Source: Candidatus Scalindua sp.
GTDB taxonomy: Bacteria > Planctomycetota > Brocadiia > Brocadiales > Scalinduaceae
Reading direction: 5' to 3'
Assembly: GCA_021776915.1 (NCBI GenBank)
Contig: JAIQZU010000039.1
Coordinates: forward strand, 1 to 64,000
DNA length: 64,000 nt
A model generated the notes under the pieces. That model was not told the origin of the DNA. It saw only the letters and a list, made by a program, of their open reading frames with translations, and did no database searches. Positions 62,303-64,000 of the stretch are shown one piece after another (positions within the stretch are counted from its first letter, which is position 1; each line of letters begins with the position of its first letter). A program made the translations under genes and the position numbers.

Positions 62303-64000
62303 CTACTCCTTATCAGAATGAATCCTCTTGATAATATCTTCATACTCTAATGGTATTGAAGTCTTTCTTATTGCATCATCTTCCGCCTGTTCTTTACTTA
62401 ATTTCACAGTATCATCATAACCTACCGTGGGAAGTTTTGCCCTTTTTGTATCAGCAGGCGTTCCCTTGCCGGTGGATATAGTCTCTCTTACTGTCCCAAG
62501 TTCATCTTTAATTCCCTCTATTTTCAATTTCATTTCTTTAGCGCTCTCAGGAGTATCAATCGTTTCAGGTTTAGAAGAATATAACTGTTCTCCAGGTTTA
62601 TCTCCACCCGGTACAGCAATTTCACCTATGTCTCCTAATTTCTTTTTTGCCTGCTCCTGAATACTCGCCTCATCATCTTCATTTTTCAATTTGTTTGTAT
62701 TCTCCTTACTCTTCATCTCATCCATATTACCGCTAATATCCAGTCCCATTTTCTTTTCCAATGAAGAGATCTGGCCGGACAGACTCGCCATTTGACTTGC
62801 AATCTTATTTTTCAGATCAGCGCTGCTTAGTGTTTCACTCTTACTGCCGCCATTCTTATCCTGGCTTTGTCCCGATATTTCTTGCATAGAACTTCCGGTT
62901 CTCTCTGCAGACTTACCCTCACCCTCACCGCTGCTTTTGTCTGCTATTTGTGAAGATATTCCTTCCCCAGACCCTTTACCATTATCACCTTCTTCTCCGC
63001 TTGAACCTTCTTGTTTTTGGGAGGTCTCTGACCCTCCGGATTCTGTACCTTCTTCTGTTCCCTCACCCTTTGCAACGATACCTTCCCCTGCCTTTTCTGA
63101 ATCTCCCTGACTACCCTGGGTATCCTGGTCTGATTGCTCCGTACCGTCACTTAATTTGCTTTCACTTGTTCCCATATCATCAGGAGTACTTTCCACCTGT
63201 GACTTTTCCCCTTTTGACAACTTTATATCTTCTTTCTCAGTAGATGGTTGAGGTGCCTGCGATCCTGCTTCGCCCACCTCCTTGCCTGCCTGTGCTAATT
63301 TATCTTTAATACCCTGGCTGGATTCCTGTTCCTGCCCTTGCTCTGGCGTGCCTGCTTCTGCTGCAGGTTGAGAAGAAGTATCTTGGCCACTTTTTTGCGC
63401 TATCTGCTCTTTCGTAACTTTATCACCAGCATTAATTTCCTTTTGTAGTCCTGCGCCTGACACATCATCTTTACCAGAGTCAGAAGGGGTGGATTGATCC
63501 CCGGATTCCTTATCTTTCCCGGAAGCAACCTCAATACCGTCTGCCTTTTGTGAACTTTCCTGATCACCCTGACCCTCTTGAGATGTTTGTTCTGTGCCAT
63601 TCATTTGATTACTATCTGCTTTTCCCTGATTAGAGATATCGCCAGTCTGTTGTTGTCCTTGAGCTAATTTATCCTTGATATCCTGACCGGATTCCTGTTG
63701 TTGGGTTTCCGGCATTCCCTCTTTACCTGAACCAGAAGATGCCGCTTGCCCCCCGGTCTCTTTTCCGCCACTTGCAGTTTGTGTATCTGATTTTTCCGGT
63801 TGTTTGCCTTGTCCACTATCTGAGGCACCTGACTTCTGTTCATTTTGATTTAGGCTGGCTTGTACACTGCCTAATCCTGCCCCGGCCTTCTCATCCTTAC
63901 CGGATGCAACCTCTTCGCCCCCTGCCTTTTGCGAATCTCCCTGACTCGCCAGCCCCTCCCGGGTTGTTTGCTCTGCGCCATCCATTGGCTTGCTGCCAGC
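62303..64000 (-). CDS. Repeat-rich Gly/Ser/Gln protein of the MoxR operon, 5' end outside window
   Basis: At least 565 residues, open to the window edge. Three diverged units begin near residues 2, 129 and 280 of the 63985-based frame ('DGAEQTTREG', 'NGTEQTSQEG', 'DGTEQSDQDT') and include 'SQKAGGEEVASGKD'-like and 'IKDKLAQ' blocks. The region is low complexity and probably disordered. The C-terminus 'SIPLEYEDIIKRIHSDKE' resembles the end of large DUF4175-like envelope proteins found beside moxR in planctomycetes. Function unknown. Confidence 0.82.
   Translation of the reverse strand, partial: AGSKPMDGAEQTTREGLASQGDSQKAGGEEVASGKDEKAGAGLGSVQASLNQNEQKSGASDSGQGKQPEKSDTQTASGGKETGGQAASSGSGKEGMPETQQQESGQDIKDKLAQGQQQTGDISNQGKADSNQMNGTEQTSQEGQGDQESSQKADGIEVASGKDKESGDQSTPSDSGKDDVSGAGLQKEINAGDKVTKEQIAQKSGQDTSSQPAAEAGTPEQGQEQESSQGIKDKLAQAGKEVGEAGSQAPQPSTEKEDIKLSKGEKSQVESTPDDMGTSESKLSDGTEQSDQDTQGSQGDSEKAGEGIVAKGEGTEEGTESGGSETSQKQEGSSGEEGDNGKGSGEGISSQIADKSSGEGEGKSAERTGSSMQEISGQSQDKNGGSKSETLSSADLKNKIASQMASLSGQISSLEKKMGLDISGNMDEMKSKENTNKLKNEDDEASIQEQAKKKLGDIGEIAVPGGDKPGEQLYSSKPETIDTPESAKEMKLKIEGIKDELGTVRETISTGKGTPADTKRAKLPTVGYDDTVKLSKEQAEDDAIRKTSIPLEYEDIIKRIHSDKE

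Noticed and set aside
62944-63600. Antisense and out-of-frame frames within the repeat-rich gene
   Set aside because: Shadows of low-complexity codons; the minus-strand main frame is continuous and has the conserved C-terminus.
1-64000. CRISPR arrays, transposases, phage genes, rRNA
   Set aside because: Looked for regular repeat-spacer spacing and recognisable proteins; none seen.

Overview
The window is AT-rich bacterial chromosome with mostly single-copy housekeeping genes, six to seven tRNAs in small groups, many dispersed short repeats and one accessory block. No rRNA, phage, transposase or CRISPR array is visible. Several enzymes are of types more usual in archaea or deep-branching anaerobes: PyrI beside PyrB, ApgM-type phosphoglycerate mutase, a short ThiC, an archaeal-type S-adenosylmethionine synthetase and a group 3b-type [NiFe] hydrogenase. 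Together with a nitrate/nitrite-sensing (NIT) hybrid kinase and a MoxR-DUF58-VWA gene set, this suggests an anaerobic planctomycete, possibly of the anammox lineage (Scalindua/Kuenenia-like). That assignment is inference from gene content, not shown by a marker gene.

Layout. 1-16 kb: TPR proteins, tRNA-Cys and tRNA-Leu, pyrBI, apgM, miaB, a DCC protein, an NAD(P)-binding protein, a GGDEF-PilZ protein, a decayed cobO, and a run with thiC, a pseudouridine synthase and truA. 16-24 kb: small hypotheticals, a DUF1566 protein, an M50-like protein, ogt, two tRNA-Ser, a bifunctional nuclease, uppP, a CPBP protease, ubiX and sppA. 24-34 kb: a 1334-residue NIT hybrid kinase, cobT, a REC-GGDEF protein, cinA, rpmH, an HU-type protein and a frameshifted M20 peptidase. 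34-38 kb: tRNA-Pro, tRNA-Arg and tRNA-His, a Cys-rich response regulator, a retropepsin-like protease and a lipoprotein. 38-43.7 kb: PDZ and VWA/BatA-like membrane proteins.

43.7-47.1 kb is a patchwork. It holds single-gene cassettes behind a duplicated promoter segment, two attC-like sites, a toxin-antitoxin pair, and truncated copies of genes that are intact elsewhere in the window. 47.2-58.3 kb is a hydrogenase region: hydG, a HypC-HydE fusion, archaeal-type metK, a two-component system, a maturation protease and the four hydrogenase subunits. 58.7-64 kb: a VIT-like membrane protein, an RRM protein, a cold-shock protein, then DUF58, moxR and a repeat-rich protein that runs off the window. 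The 43.7-60.3 kb block lies between moxR-DUF58 and the VWA genes, which normally share one operon.

The most interesting point is the hydrogenase region. Radical-SAM enzymes that build the iron-CO/CN precursor of [FeFe] hydrogenase (HydG and a HydE) sit next to a [NiFe] hydrogenase, and the HydE carries an N-terminal HypC domain, the [NiFe] active-site chaperone. No [FeFe] hydrogenase, HydF or HypD/E/F is visible here. This suggests, but does not prove, an alternative route to the Fe(CN)2CO centre of [NiFe] hydrogenase.
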